A DNA stretch of 46,544 bases from an uncultured Porphyromonadaceae bacterium (GTDB taxonomy: Bacteria; Bacteroidota; Bacteroidia; Bacteroidales; Muribaculaceae). Position numbers and translations under genes: made by a program. Every line of letters begins with the position of its first letter. The first letter of the stretch is position 1. Under the pieces are notes generated by a model. The model was given only the letters and a program-made list of their open reading frames with translations. It had not been told where the DNA came from and did not search any database. The stretch lies in contig CAMWSS010000019.1 in assembly GCA_947177035.1 (NCBI GenBank), forward strand, positions 1 to 46,544, in the 5' to 3' direction. Of this stretch, positions 1-8,896 are shown piece by piece.

Positions 1-1545
1 CCGCCGGAATTCTCGATGCGTATCATCGCCGACATCTTTGAATACACATCGCAGAACATGCCAAAGTTCAACTCCATCTCCATCTCCGGCTACCACATGC
101 AGGAAGCCGGCGCGACATGCGACATCGAACTGGCATACACTCTGGCCGACGGCCTCGAATACCTCCGCGCGGGCGTAAACGCCGGAATGGACATCGACGC
201 CTTCGCACCACGACTCAGCTTCTTCTGGGCCATCGGCATGAACTTCTTTATGGAAGTCGCAAAAATGCGTGCCGCGCGCATGCTCTGGGCCAAGATCGTC
301 AAGCAGTTCAACCCCAAGAACCCCAAATCGCTCGCACTGCGCACCCACTCACAGACCTCCGGCTGGTCTCTCACCGAGCAAGACCCCTTCAACAACGTGG
401 GCCGCACCTGCATCGAGGCTATGGGCGCCGCTCTGGGCCACACCCAGTCGCTCCACACCAACGCCCTCGACGAAGCGATCGCCCTGCCCACCGACTTCTC
501 GGCGCGCATCGCCCGCAACACCCAGATCTACATCCAGGAAGAAACCTACATCACCAAAGAGATTGACCCCTGGGCCGGATCATACTATGTTGAGTCGCTA
601 ACCAACGAGATTGCCCACCGGGCCTGGCAACACATCCAGGAAATCGAAAAACTCGGCGGCATGGCAAAAGCCATCGAAACCGGACTCCCCAAACTCCGCA
701 TCGAGGAAGCTTCGGCACGCACTCAGGCACGCATCGACTCCGGACGCCAGACCATCGTCGGCATCAACAAATACCGCCTCGACCACGAAGACCCGATCGA
801 CATCCTCGAGATCGACAACACCCAGGTGCGCAAAGAGCAGATCGAGCGCCTCGACGACCTCAAGGCCAACCGCGACGAAGCCGCCGTCAAGAAAGCCCTC
901 GAAGCAATCACCGAATGCGTGCGCACTAAGCAGGGCAACCTCCTCGACCTCGCTGTCAAGGCTGCCGGACTCCGCGCCACCCTCGGCGAAATCTCAGATG
1001 CCTGCGAAGACGTCGTGGGCCGTTATAAAGCTGTAATCCGTACAATTTCAGGAGTGTATTCATCAGAAACCAAAAACGATGCCGACTTCCTCCGCGCCCG
1101 CGCCCTCACCGAAGAATTTGCTCGCCGAGAAGGTCGCCAGCCTCGCATCATGATCGCCAAGATGGGCCAGGACGGCCACGACCGCGGCGCCAAAGTCGTT
1201 GCCACCGGCTATGCCGACTGCGGATTCGACGTCGACATGGGACCCCTCTTCCAGACCCCGGCCGAAGCTGCCCGCCAGGCCGTGGAAAACGACGTCCACA
1301 TTCTCGGCGTCAGCTCGCTTGCCGCCGGACACAAAACCCTAATCCCGCAAGTGATCGACGAGCTTAAAAAACTCGGCCGCGAAGACATTATGGTCACCGC
1401 CGGCGGCGTGATCCCCGCCCAGGACTATGACTTCCTCTATCGCGCAGGCGTTTCTGCCATCTTCGGTCCCGGCACCCGGATTCCCGTCTCGGCAATCAAA
1501 ATGCTCGAAATCCTTGACCCCGATCTCGAACAATTTGCGAAATAA
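1..1545 (+). CDS. mutB: Methylmalonyl-CoA mutase large subunit, 3' part
   Basis: Adenosylcobalamin-dependent isomerisation of succinyl-CoA and methylmalonyl-CoA, the key step of the succinate-propionate pathway in Bacteroidales; cytoplasmic. The frame is open from the first base (PPEFS before the first Met), so the gene starts upstream; 514 residues are visible and the family is usually about 710-730, so roughly 200 N-terminal residues are missing. The first two thirds are the end of the catalytic TIM-barrel domain ([10 protein letters not shown] at about residues 190-200 of the visible part). The C-terminal third is the B12-binding domain with [10 protein letters not shown]; the His of DGHDRG (codon 1177-1179) is the expected lower cobalt ligand. 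A small subunit (mutA) would be expected upstream, outside the window. The promoter of the next gene lies in its last codons. Identification is firm. Confidence 0.97.
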   Translation, partial: PPEFSMRIIADIFEYTSQNMPKFNSISISGYHMQEAGATCDIELAYTLADGLEYLRAGVNAGMDIDAFAPRLSFFWAIGMNFFMEVAKMRAARMLWAKIVKQFNPKNPKSLALRTHSQTSGWSLTEQDPFNNVGRTCIEAMGAALGHTQSLHTNALDEAIALPTDFSARIARNTQIYIQEETYITKEIDPWAGSYYVESLTNEIAHRAWQHIQEIEKLGGMAKAIETGLPKLRIEEASARTQARIDSGRQTIVGINKYRLDHEDPIDILEIDNTQVRKEQIERLDDLKANRDEAAVKKALEAITECVRTKQGNLLDLAVKAAGLRATLGEISDACEDVVGRYKAVIRTISGVYSSETKNDADFLRARALTEEFARREGRQPRIMIAKMGQDGHDRGAKVVATGYADCGFDVDMGPLFQTPAEAARQAVENDVHILGVSSLAAGHKTLIPQVIDELKKLGREDIMVTAGGVIPAQDYDFLYRAGVSAIFGPGTRIPVSAIKMLEILDPDLEQFAK

Positions 1546-1565
1546 CGCTTTTTTTCGTAAATTTG
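1534..1565 (+). promoter_or_regulatory. Bacteroidota-type promoter of efp
   Basis: TTTG at 1534-1537, a 20-base spacer, then TAAATTTG at 1558-1565, an exact match to TTTG-N19/20-TAnnTTTG. Transcription would begin near 1570, about 30 bases before the efp start. The upstream box overlaps the last codons of the mutase gene, so efp can be transcribed independently of it. Confidence 0.8.
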
Positions 1566-1599
1566 CGCCCGCAAAAACCAAAACAAATCTTAAAACTCA

Positions 1600-2163
1600 A
1601 TGGCAACTACAGCTGACTTCAAAAACGGTATGTGCCTCGACATCGATGGCCAGTACTACTTCATCGTCGAATTCCTCCACGTAAAACCCGGCAAAGGCCC
1701 CGCTTTCGTGCGCACTAAACTCAAAAACGTTCGCACCGGACGCGTAATCGACAAAACATGGAACTCAGGTGTCAAAGTTGAAGAAGTGCGCATCGAGCGT
1801 CGCCCCTACCAGTTCTCCTACAAAGACGACATGGGCTATCACTTCCTCCACACCGAGACATGGGAAGAGATAATCGTTCCCGGCGAAAGCATCGAAGGTG
1901 TGGAATTCCTCAAAGACGGTGACATTTGCGAAGCCATGGTGCACGCTGCCTCCGAAACTGTGCTCACTTGCGAAATGCCCACCTCCGTTGTGCTCGAAAT
2001 CACCTACACCGAACCCGGAATCAAAGGCGACACCGCAACCAACACCCTCAAACCCGCAACCGTTGAAACCGGTGCCACCGTTCGCGTGCCACTCTTCTGC
2101 AACACTGGCGACAAGGTACGCATCGACACCCGCGACGGTTCATACGTTGAGCGCGTGAAATAA
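1600..2163 (+). CDS. efp: Elongation factor P
   Basis: Ribosome-binding factor that relieves stalling at proline stretches. The 187 residues match the family length. The N-terminal KOW-like barrel holds the conserved tip loop PGKGPAF; Lys32 is the position that is modified in other bacteria, by a route that cannot be read from this window. Two OB-like domains follow, with the C-terminal signature around [19 protein letters not shown]. The ATG at 1600 is the only sensible start and lies about 30 bases after the predicted transcription start. A 129-base gap without a clear terminator separates it from the next gene. Confidence 0.97.
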   Translation: MATTADFKNGMCLDIDGQYYFIVEFLHVKPGKGPAFVRTKLKNVRTGRVIDKTWNSGVKVEEVRIERRPYQFSYKDDMGYHFLHTETWEEIIVPGESIEGVEFLKDGDICEAMVHAASETVLTCEMPTSVVLEITYTEPGIKGDTATNTLKPATVETGATVRVPLFCNTGDKVRIDTRDGSYVERVK

Positions 2164-2292
2164 CACAAGCACTCCTTCCCACTAACGACTCTACAACCAC
2201 CCAGGCTGCGCCGGGCGACATAAAAAATCGCTCCGTGCAGTCTGGTTGCATAAACCCCGCAAACCAAACATCCTAACCAAATCATTTATTCT

Positions 2293-4620
2293 ATGAGAAA
2301 AAAATTACTCACCCTTCTCGCCGGCTTCATGGCCCTCACCGCCTCCGCCGAAACCTATTCGTGGGAAACGTCATCTGGAACGACAGTATTTACTAAGTCG
2401 GTTGCCACTCTTAATGGTGTTCAGTGGAATTTTAAAACAGATGTCGAATCTCCGTATTTTGGCTCAGAATGGGCAAAAAATACAACATGGCGAGGCCAGC
2501 AGTTCGGTAAGAAAAACGCTCCGGCTCTGCCTTGCTCTGTCAGTGCTCCTGTTACCAATAATACAGTGTTTGCAGGACAAATGGTCACTCAGGTGATTGT
2601 CAACGCTTCAGCAGGAGATGGAGACAAAGTTCAGTTGGAAGTTAAGGTTAATGGCGTTAACTATTTGATAAATAATAATCCATCTGTTAAATTGACAAGT
2701 ACTCAGACCGAATATACTTTTGTTGGAAATGAGGTCGCTGGCGATATTGAAATTTCATATTCAAATGCAACAGCAACAGCTTCTACAAAAGCTGTTTATT
2801 GGAGGTCTGTAGAGGTGACATATTCTGATGGCGCAGTTGATCCGACTTATGTTGCCACACCGTCAATTTCTGACAATCAGGGCGTTGTGACAATTACTTG
2901 CGCAACGGAAGGTGCCTCGATTTACTATACTCTCGACGATTCAGATCCCTCTGTATCATCGACTCTCTATAAGGAACCATTTGAAATTCAGAACGATTGC
3001 ACTGTCAAGGCAATCGCCGTCAAAGATGGCAACTCCTCCGACATCGCATCCAAAGCGGTGGCAGTACCTGTGCCTTACACTATTGCCAAGTTCCTTGCCG
3101 ACAAACCCGCCACTCCCGTGATGGTAGAAGGCCCTCTGACTGTCATCTATAAAAACGGCAGCTATCTCTATGTCAAAGATGATGCTGACAGCCGTATGCT
3201 TATCTTCGACAATAACCTCCCCGAAACTGAAAACGGCGACGTGTTCAGCTCGTTCACCGGTTCCTATAAGCTCTATGGCAAGATGTGTCCTGAGATGGTC
3301 AATCCGGTTGCCGGCGAAATGACCAAAGGCACTCCCGCTCCTGCCGAAGTCATTACCATTGACCAGATCACCGACGCCCTCTATCTCCATTACGTCAAAC
3401 TCGAAAATGTAAGTATTTCGGCTATTAATAACAAAAACTTCACAGTAACAGATGCAGCGGGTAATACATATGCCGGTTACAATCAATTCAATCTTACTGT
3501 AGAAGCCGCTGAAAATGTGACTATCGAGGCTATGATCGGTGCATATAACTCTCTACAGATCCAGCCCATCTCCATCACTGGTGGCGTGGTTGTTGAAACT
3601 GTTGAAACTCCGGTTTTCTCACCCGAGGCTGGCAAAGTTGTTGCCGGAACACTGGTGACCATCACCTGCGACACTCCTGACGCCACAATCTACTATACTC
3701 TTGATGGTTCAGTCCCTGCTGAAAACTCCGAAGAATACACCGCTCCTTTTGCCATCAATGCAGATGTCACAGTCAAGGCCGTTGCTGTTAAGGAAGGTAT
3801 GGCCAACAGCTCTGTTGCCGTTGCTGAATATACTGTTGTTGACCCCAATCTGCTTTCAGTGACTTTCGACTTCAAGAACTATGATTATGGTATGGTTAGA
3901 AAAGAATACAATCCCGATACCAATGCATTTGGATCAGGTGTCGTTTCTGTTGTCACTACAGGTAATAACGGTTCGCGTTTGTGGGACGAAGACCTGCGGT
4001 TCTATAAGGCAAACGAATCAATGACTGTGAGCGTGCCCGCCGGCTATGAAATCAAATCCATCGATGCTAATGCCATCTTTACCAAAGACGAAGAAAAATC
4101 CACTGCTAATTCGTGGTATTATACCAGCAGCGCTACCACAACTACTAAGGTTGCCTCAATGACCGTTGAATACGTGGCCACTGCCGATGTCGCTCTCTCA
4201 ATTCTGATTGACGGCCGCGATGCCCATGAAATGACATATAACGAACAGACTCTTGTAACCCTGACCGCTCCCAAGGGTGCGACCATCTACTATGTCTGGG
4301 TGGCCAACGATCCTGAAGTTCAGTCTGAAGATAACATCGACTCTTATGACTGGATCGAAGCCCCGACCAATCCTTACTCAATGGAAGTGGGAAGCAACAA
4401 GGGCAACATTCTCAAAGTCCGCTCGTCGATGACCGGTGGCGAGATCGCCCAGCTCCTGTTCCAGGCCGACGGAACCACCCGCATCGAAAGCGTTGTGGCC
4501 GACGGTGCCGAAGCTCCTGCCGAATGGTTTGACCTTCAGGGTCGCCGTGTGGCCGAACCCGCCAACGGACTCTACATACGTCGTCAGGGACGCACTGCCA
4601 CAAAAGTGCTGGTGAAATAA
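2293..4620 (+). CDS. Secreted protein with two chitobiase-C-like repeats and sorting tail
   Basis: Exact function unknown. A 775-residue exported protein: signal peptide MRKKLLTLLAGFMALTASA; a beta-rich domain to about residue 185; a chitobiase/beta-hexosaminidase C-terminal-like (FN3-type) repeat at about 187-257 with IYYTLDDSDPS; an OB-fold-like stretch at about 260-425 (YLYVKDDADSRMLIF); a second repeat at about 432-515 with IYYTLDGSVPA; a further beta domain; and a short tail WFDLQGRRVAEPANGLYIRR, which resembles Bacteroidota C-terminal sorting or anchoring sequences. The two repeats share YYTLD(D/G)S and (D/A)(C/V)TVKA(I/V)AVK(D/E)G. The 5' third is much richer in AT than the rest and than neighbouring genes. 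It is followed by a strong terminator and is probably monocistronic; no promoter matching the consensus was found. A role at the cell surface, perhaps glycan binding, is inference. Confidence 0.8.
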   Translation: MRKKLLTLLAGFMALTASAETYSWETSSGTTVFTKSVATLNGVQWNFKTDVESPYFGSEWAKNTTWRGQQFGKKNAPALPCSVSAPVTNNTVFAGQMVTQVIVNASAGDGDKVQLEVKVNGVNYLINNNPSVKLTSTQTEYTFVGNEVAGDIEISYSNATATASTKAVYWRSVEVTYSDGAVDPTYVATPSISDNQGVVTITCATEGASIYYTLDDSDPSVSSTLYKEPFEIQNDCTVKAIAVKDGNSSDIASKAVAVPVPYTIAKFLADKPATPVMVEGPLTVIYKNGSYLYVKDDADSRMLIFDNNLPETENGDVFSSFTGSYKLYGKMCPEMVNPVAGEMTKGTPAPAEVITIDQITDALYLHYVKLENVSISAINNKNFTVTDAAGNTYAGYNQFNLTVEAAENVTIEAMIGAYNSLQIQPISITGGVVVETVETPVFSPEAGKVVAGTLVTITCDTPDATIYYTLDGSVPAENSEEYTAPFAINADVTVKAVAVKEGMANSSVAVAEYTVVDPNLLSVTFDFKNYDYGMVRKEYNPDTNAFGSGVVSVVTTGNNGSRLWDEDLRFYKANESMTVSVPAGYEIKSIDANAIFTKDEEKSTANSWYYTSSATTTTKVASMTVEYVATADVALSILIDGRDAHEMTYNEQTLVTLTAPKGATIYYVWVANDPEVQSEDNIDSYDWIEAPTNPYSMEVGSNKGNILKVRSSMTGGEIAQLLFQADGTTRIESVVADGAEAPAEWFDLQGRRVAEPANGLYIRRQGRTATKVLVK

Positions 4621-4652
4621 AAAAACGTCTCCCTGAGACCCCACAAAACTCA

Positions 4653-4700
4653 AGCCTCGGAAAAGCGACGATCACGCGCTTTTCCGAGGCTCGTTTTTTT
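4653..4700 (+). terminator. Intrinsic terminator after the 2293-4620 gene
   Basis: A perfect 15-bp stem (4653-4667 with 4677-4691, core GCCTCGGAAAAGCG) with a 9-base loop, then seven T at 4694-4700. It lies between converging genes; the T-run orientation favours the plus strand. Confidence 0.9.
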
Positions 4701-4729
4701 CTGGGAGTGGAGTAGGGGGAGGAGCGGGC

Positions 4730-5152
4730 TCAGAACACCGGAAGAGTCTTGTCCGTGTTCACATACTTGTTGTAAAACTCATCCTCGCTCATTGTCAGCA
4801 TCAGGATGCCCTGCACCAGCATCAGCACCGACCAGATGCCGCAGGTGCACATCGACAGAAGAATCGACAGCAGCCCGCCGGTCACGTTGCCAAGATAAAA
4901 ATACTGTGCGCCCAGACCGCCGAGCAAAATAGCCAGCACTCCCGCCACCGTCTTGTCCTTGCCGCCTGGATTATAGGCGCCTGCCTGCCGCTTGGCCGAC
5001 AGCAATGTCTGGAGTTCCGGAAATGTGTACAATGGCGCCCATTCGCCTGAATCACAACAAACCATAGTCTGCTCCGTGATGCTGTAGGCCATCATCTGCT
5101 GCGCGCTCATCGGCCCTATAGTGCGGCCGTTCATCTGAATAAAGTACTTCAT
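4730..5152 (-). CDS. GYF_2/TM2 domain membrane protein
   Basis: A 140-residue inner-membrane protein of unknown role. The N-terminal 50 residues look like a GYF_2-type domain (MKYFIQMNGRTIGPMSAQQM, then GEWAPLYTFPEL). A hydrophilic linker leads to a TM2 domain with two membrane spans, GVLAILLGGLGAQYFYLGN and a Cys-containing second helix (SMCTCGIWSVLMLVQGILML). TM2 proteins with this architecture are common in Bacteroidales and are usually annotated only by domain. It converges on the terminator of the upstream gene and is transcribed away from the lipoprotein operon. Confidence 0.85.
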   Translation of the reverse strand: MKYFIQMNGRTIGPMSAQQMMAYSITEQTMVCCDSGEWAPLYTFPELQTLLSAKRQAGAYNPGGKDKTVAGVLAILLGGLGAQYFYLGNVTGGLLSILLSMCTCGIWSVLMLVQGILMLTMSEDEFYNKYVNTDKTLPVF

Positions 5153-5183
5153 AACGTATATATAAATTGAGTTTTTAGCGGGT

Positions 5184-5191
5184 CAAATATA
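5184..5191 (-). promoter_or_regulatory. Candidate -7 box for the TM2 gene
   Basis: On the minus strand this reads TATATTTG, a full TAnnTTTG match, giving a start of transcription near 5179 and a leader of about 27 bases. No clear TTTG lies 19-20 bases upstream, so the promoter is only partly supported. Confidence 0.45.
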
Positions 5192-5236
5192 CGCATTTTA
5201 TGCGAATGTCGCCACCTGCAGCCTATAAAATTTATT

Positions 5237-5267
5237 TTTGTCATACAGCAAAAAATCCGTATCTTTG
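5237..5267 (+). promoter_or_regulatory. Promoter of the DUF4493 lipoprotein/BASS operon
   Basis: TTTG at 5237-5240, a 19-base spacer and TATCTTTG at 5260-5267. The predicted start of transcription is near 5272, 25 bases before the ATG at 5298. This excludes the longer open frame that begins at 5238, because that start would lie upstream of the transcript. Confidence 0.85.
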
Positions 5268-5297
5268 CACCTTGTTAATAACGAAAAGCGTTTCACT

Positions 5298-7613
5298 ATG
5301 AAAGAAATCAAACCAATCATCGGGCACGTTGTTGCGGCCATGGCCGTGATGGCGGCCGCTGGCTGTGACGGCGGTTCCGCTGTCGGCATAGCCGACGGAT
5401 GCGGACAGTTCAGGCTCAATGCCGGCGTCGACGCCCGGGTCACCGTTTCTGCTTCATCCAGAGCCGAGGACGGCCAGACAGTTTCTGTAAATGCTGACGA
5501 CCTTTCCATCCGCCTGCTCTCGGCCGACGGACGTGTTGACCGCACATTTGCTTCAATCTCAGACTTCAGCTCCGACGAACGGTTTCGTGTCGGCGCCTAT
5601 ACGATCTCGGCCTTCTATGGCTCCATCGAAAACGAAGGATTCGATGCGCCATATTACTATGGAGAAACAAAATTCACGATTGTCCACGACGAAGTGACCG
5701 ACGTGAGCGTCACCGCCTCGCTGGCCAACTCAATGGTGAGCGTGGTCCCGACAGAAGCATTCCTGAAATACTTCGGATCTGAATTCTCGTCGTCGCTCCA
5801 CAGCGCCGGCGGAGCTGACATTTCCGTCGCTTCCGGCGAGTCGCGCCCCGTCTACCTGCGTCCGGGTTCTGTCACTCTGACCACCTCCGTAACCCTCCCG
5901 GCCGGCGACAAAGTCACCCTCGAAGCCGGAACATTCCAGGCCAACCCCCGCACGCACTATAATGTCACTCTCGACGTTGACCGGAACTTCGGCGAGGCAG
6001 AACTGATCGTCACATTCGACGAACTGACCGACGTCGAACCATTCACCATCGTCCTCTCCTCCGAGGTGATCAACGCGCCCGCCCCGACGGTCACCGCCAC
6101 CGCTTCGGCCGTGACTGTGCCGATGGGCGAACTCCCCGACGCCGACCTCCGCTTCGACGTCATGGCTCCGGGCACACTCCGCTCGCTCACACTCACCACC
6201 TCCGGCGCCCCCGACCTCTTTGCCGCCGGCTGGCCCGCCGAGATTGACCTTGTTGGCGGAAGCGCCGAAAGCAAAGCCGTCATGCAGGCCTTCGGACTCC
6301 GCACCCCCGGCGCCGGAATGAGCGCCACCACCTTTGCCTCGGTTGTGCTCACCGACGTGGTGCCCCGCATCACCGACAATGGCGCCACATTCACCCTCCG
6401 CGCCACCGACCGCACCGGCAAGGTCACCGAAACTCCCGCCACCATCACCGTCAACCTCACCGACCCGCTCCCCAAACTCGGCGTGGCTCCCGCCAAGGGC
6501 GGAGTCTGGGCCACTCACGCCTATCTCTCGGTGGCGAATATGAAGCCCGGCGAGACTCCCGCCTTCTACCTCGGCCAGAACAGCCGCGCCGCTTCGTTTG
6601 CCAGAATCGACGCCGAACGGCAGGCCGACGGCACCTATCTCATCACCGGACTGCAGCCCGCTACCACATATTATATTAAGGTGAGCGTCGACGGAACCGA
6701 ACAGGGCGCATCAAGCCCCAACGTCTTCACCACCGAAAGCGCCGCCCAGGTGCCCAACGGCGACTTCGAGCAGCTGCGCCAGACCATCAGCGCCAACCTC
6801 AAGCAGGGCGGCAAGTGGACAATCACTGCAGGAGGAACACGATTTATCACCACTGCCGATATCGCCGTCAGCGAGCCGGAAGGATGGGCTTCGACAAACG
6901 CCAAGACCTTCTATGCCGACGCCGCCAACCGCAACACATGGTATATGGTTCCGTCCGTCTTTAACGTCGGACTCTCGTGGGTCACAAACCAGCCCACCGC
7001 GAAGTTCTGGGGAATAGGACAGAATGCCTACACCGAGACTCCCGGAATATATCTCGGACTTGCGCCTCAGTCGGGCGCTAACGCCATGGTCATCCGCAAC
7101 GTGGCATGGGACGCCGCCGGACCTTCCATCGCAGATAAAAGCCAGACAGGCCACACAGATTTCTCGAACTACTACTGCTCCAACGTACCATCCGTCGCCA
7201 ACCGCTCGGCCGGCAAGATGTTCCTCGGCTCCTACAGCTTCGACGGAACTGACGAGACCCTTGACCAGGGCGTGAGCTTCCGAAGCCGCCCCATGGCCCT
7301 CACCGGCTACTATAAGTATGAGGCTGACAGCCACAGCGCCGACGAGGCCGGCACAGTCACAGTCGAGATTCTCAACGGCAACGACGTGATCGGCCGCGGA
7401 CACATGGAACTTGCTGCCGTCGGTGACTACACCCTGTTCACTCTGCCGCTCGCCTACTCGGCCAATGACCGCGAGGCCACATCGCTGCGCATCCTCTTCA
7501 GCTCCAGCAACCGCCCCGACTCCGAGATCGTCACCACCGACCGGTGCAACAAACTCGAATGCTGCTCGCGCGGCTCGGCCCTCACTGTCGATAACCTCAT
7601 GTTCAACTATTGA
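5298..7613 (+). CDS. DUF4493-type lipoprotein with PCMD-like C-terminal domain
   Basis: A 771-residue predicted lipoprotein, first gene of the run. The signal peptide ends at AAAGC (Cys23), a plausible though not ideal lipobox. Residues about 30-240 match the DUF4493 style (VGAYTISAFYGS, then DAPYYYGETKFTI and repeated VTxVSVTASLAN-like strands). The middle is Ig/FN3-like (GLQPATTYYIKVSVDG at about 470). The last third begins VPNGDFEQL, the opening of the putative carbohydrate-metabolism domain (PCMD) found in Bacteroidales surface lipoproteins. No catalytic residues can be assigned; surface glycan binding is the usual guess and remains inference. The start was moved from 5238 to 5298 because of the promoter position and the lipoprotein signal. 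The next gene follows 20 bases later. Confidence 0.85.
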   Translation: MKEIKPIIGHVVAAMAVMAAAGCDGGSAVGIADGCGQFRLNAGVDARVTVSASSRAEDGQTVSVNADDLSIRLLSADGRVDRTFASISDFSSDERFRVGAYTISAFYGSIENEGFDAPYYYGETKFTIVHDEVTDVSVTASLANSMVSVVPTEAFLKYFGSEFSSSLHSAGGADISVASGESRPVYLRPGSVTLTTSVTLPAGDKVTLEAGTFQANPRTHYNVTLDVDRNFGEAELIVTFDELTDVEPFTIVLSSEVINAPAPTVTATASAVTVPMGELPDADLRFDVMAPGTLRSLTLTTSGAPDLFAAGWPAEIDLVGGSAESKAVMQAFGLRTPGAGMSATTFASVVLTDVVPRITDNGATFTLRATDRTGKVTETPATITVNLTDPLPKLGVAPAKGGVWATHAYLSVANMKPGETPAFYLGQNSRAASFARIDAERQADGTYLITGLQPATTYYIKVSVDGTEQGASSPNVFTTESAAQVPNGDFEQLRQTISANLKQGGKWTITAGGTRFITTADIAVSEPEGWASTNAKTFYADAANRNTWYMVPSVFNVGLSWVTNQPTAKFWGIGQNAYTETPGIYLGLAPQSGANAMVIRNVAWDAAGPSIADKSQTGHTDFSNYYCSNVPSVANRSAGKMFLGSYSFDGTDETLDQGVSFRSRPMALTGYYKYEADSHSADEAGTVTVEILNGNDVIGRGHMELAAVGDYTLFTLPLAYSANDREATSLRILFSSSNRPDSEIVTTDRCNKLECCSRGSALTVDNLMFNY

Positions 7614-7633
7614 TTGACTCAGGAATTAACCAT

Positions 7634-8896
7634 ATGAAAACAATTTCCATTCTCCATAACTCGCTGCTGATGGCCGGTGCGGCTTTCGTCCTCTCGGCCG
7701 GAACCGCCTGCTCCGACGGTCGCGGCTTTTCCGAAGTGGTTGAACGTGACCACGGCACGGTGTCATTCCGTGCTCTGTCCATCGACGTCGACACCGACAC
7801 TCCCGACGAGGGACGTGCCATCGACCCCTCTGTCGATGTCAGCAACTACATGGTCGAACTGGTCAGCACCGCTGCCGACGGCGCCGCGGTCGGCACCTGG
7901 ACCTATGCCGATATGCCTGAAATTCTGGTGCTCCCTGTCGGCGGATATAAAGTCAACGTGATCTCCCACGAAGTCAAGGACGCAGCATTTGACGAGCCGC
8001 TTTATGTCGGCTCCGAGACCTTCTCGGTCGTCGAGGCCGAAGTCCACAACATCGGCACCGTTGTCTGCACCCTTGCCAACATCAAAGTGTCGGTGCGCTA
8101 CTCCGACGCTCTCGCCGCGATCATGGATCCGTCGTCATCGGTCACTGTCGAGGCCGCCAACACCTCGCTCCAGTTCATGGCCAACGAAGACCGTGCAGGT
8201 TACTTCCGCCACATCGACGGCGCCTCCACTCTCGTGGCCACCTTCAACGGACTCCTCAACGGCAACACCGAGACTCTGCGCAAAGTGCTCGATGACGTGA
8301 AGCCAGGCCATCACTACATTCTCACATACGACGTCAAGACTGCCAGTGTGGGTGGCGGATTCGCCGCTCCGTCGGTCGACGTCGATGCGTCGGTCGATGG
8401 CGAAGAAATCCAGTTCACCGTCGATCCCGGCGATGACAAAATACTCGATGGCTCTGACCGTCCCGGCGGCAACGGAGGCGGACAGAATCCTCCGTCGGGC
8501 GACGGCAAGATCACCTTCACATCGTCGCAGCTCAGCTTCACCGAGGAGAACTCCACCTCCGTGGCCGAAGCCGTCGTGCTCATCCACTCCGACGAAGGCA
8601 TTGCCAAACTTGAAGTCGACATCATCTCCGACCAGCTCACCGACGAGATGCTCTCCGATGTTGGCCTGGCCGCACACTTCGACCTGGCGCATCCCGGAGA
8701 TTTTACCGAAGCTCTCGAAGGACTCGGATTCAAGACCGGCAACGACGTGATAGGCCAGAACGACATCACATTCGACATCACCCAGTTCATGACGCTGCTC
8801 GACATCTATGAAGGTGTCCACAAATTCAAGATCACGGTCACCGATGCTGCCGGAAATGCAGATTATCGCACCCTTTCGTTCAAAGTAGTTAAATGA
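7634..8896 (+). CDS. DUF4493-type lipoprotein, shorter paralogue
   Basis: A 420-residue predicted lipoprotein. The signal peptide from ATG 7634 ends at SAGTAC (Cys26) followed by SDG; the acidic residue soon after the Cys would suit a Bacteroidota surface-export signal. Residues about 45-270 repeat the DUF4493 pattern (LPVGGYKVNVISHEV, then DEPLYVGSETFSVVEAEVHNI). A Gly/Pro/Asn-rich linker at about 275-295 leads to a separate C-terminal Ig-like domain of about 125 residues (FKITVTDAAGNADYRTLSF). Unlike its two neighbours it lacks the NGDFE/PCMD module. The longer frame from 7610 only adds eight residues before the signal peptide. Its stop overlaps the next start (ATGA), which implies translational coupling. 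Confidence 0.85.
   Translation: MKTISILHNSLLMAGAAFVLSAGTACSDGRGFSEVVERDHGTVSFRALSIDVDTDTPDEGRAIDPSVDVSNYMVELVSTAADGAAVGTWTYADMPEILVLPVGGYKVNVISHEVKDAAFDEPLYVGSETFSVVEAEVHNIGTVVCTLANIKVSVRYSDALAAIMDPSSSVTVEAANTSLQFMANEDRAGYFRHIDGASTLVATFNGLLNGNTETLRKVLDDVKPGHHYILTYDVKTASVGGGFAAPSVDVDASVDGEEIQFTVDPGDDKILDGSDRPGGNGGGQNPPSGDGKITFTSSQLSFTEENSTSVAEAVVLIHSDEGIAKLEVDIISDQLTDEMLSDVGLAAHFDLAHPGDFTEALEGLGFKTGNDVIGQNDITFDITQFMTLLDIYEGVHKFKITVTDAAGNADYRTLSFKVVK

Noticed and set aside
5238-5297. Longer start for the first lipoprotein gene
   Set aside because: It begins upstream of the predicted transcript start, and the signal peptide begins only at the ATG at 5298.
5730-6518. 262-codon minus-strand frame opposite the first lipoprotein gene
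   Set aside because: Gly/Val/Glu-rich shadow frame with no domain or start signal.
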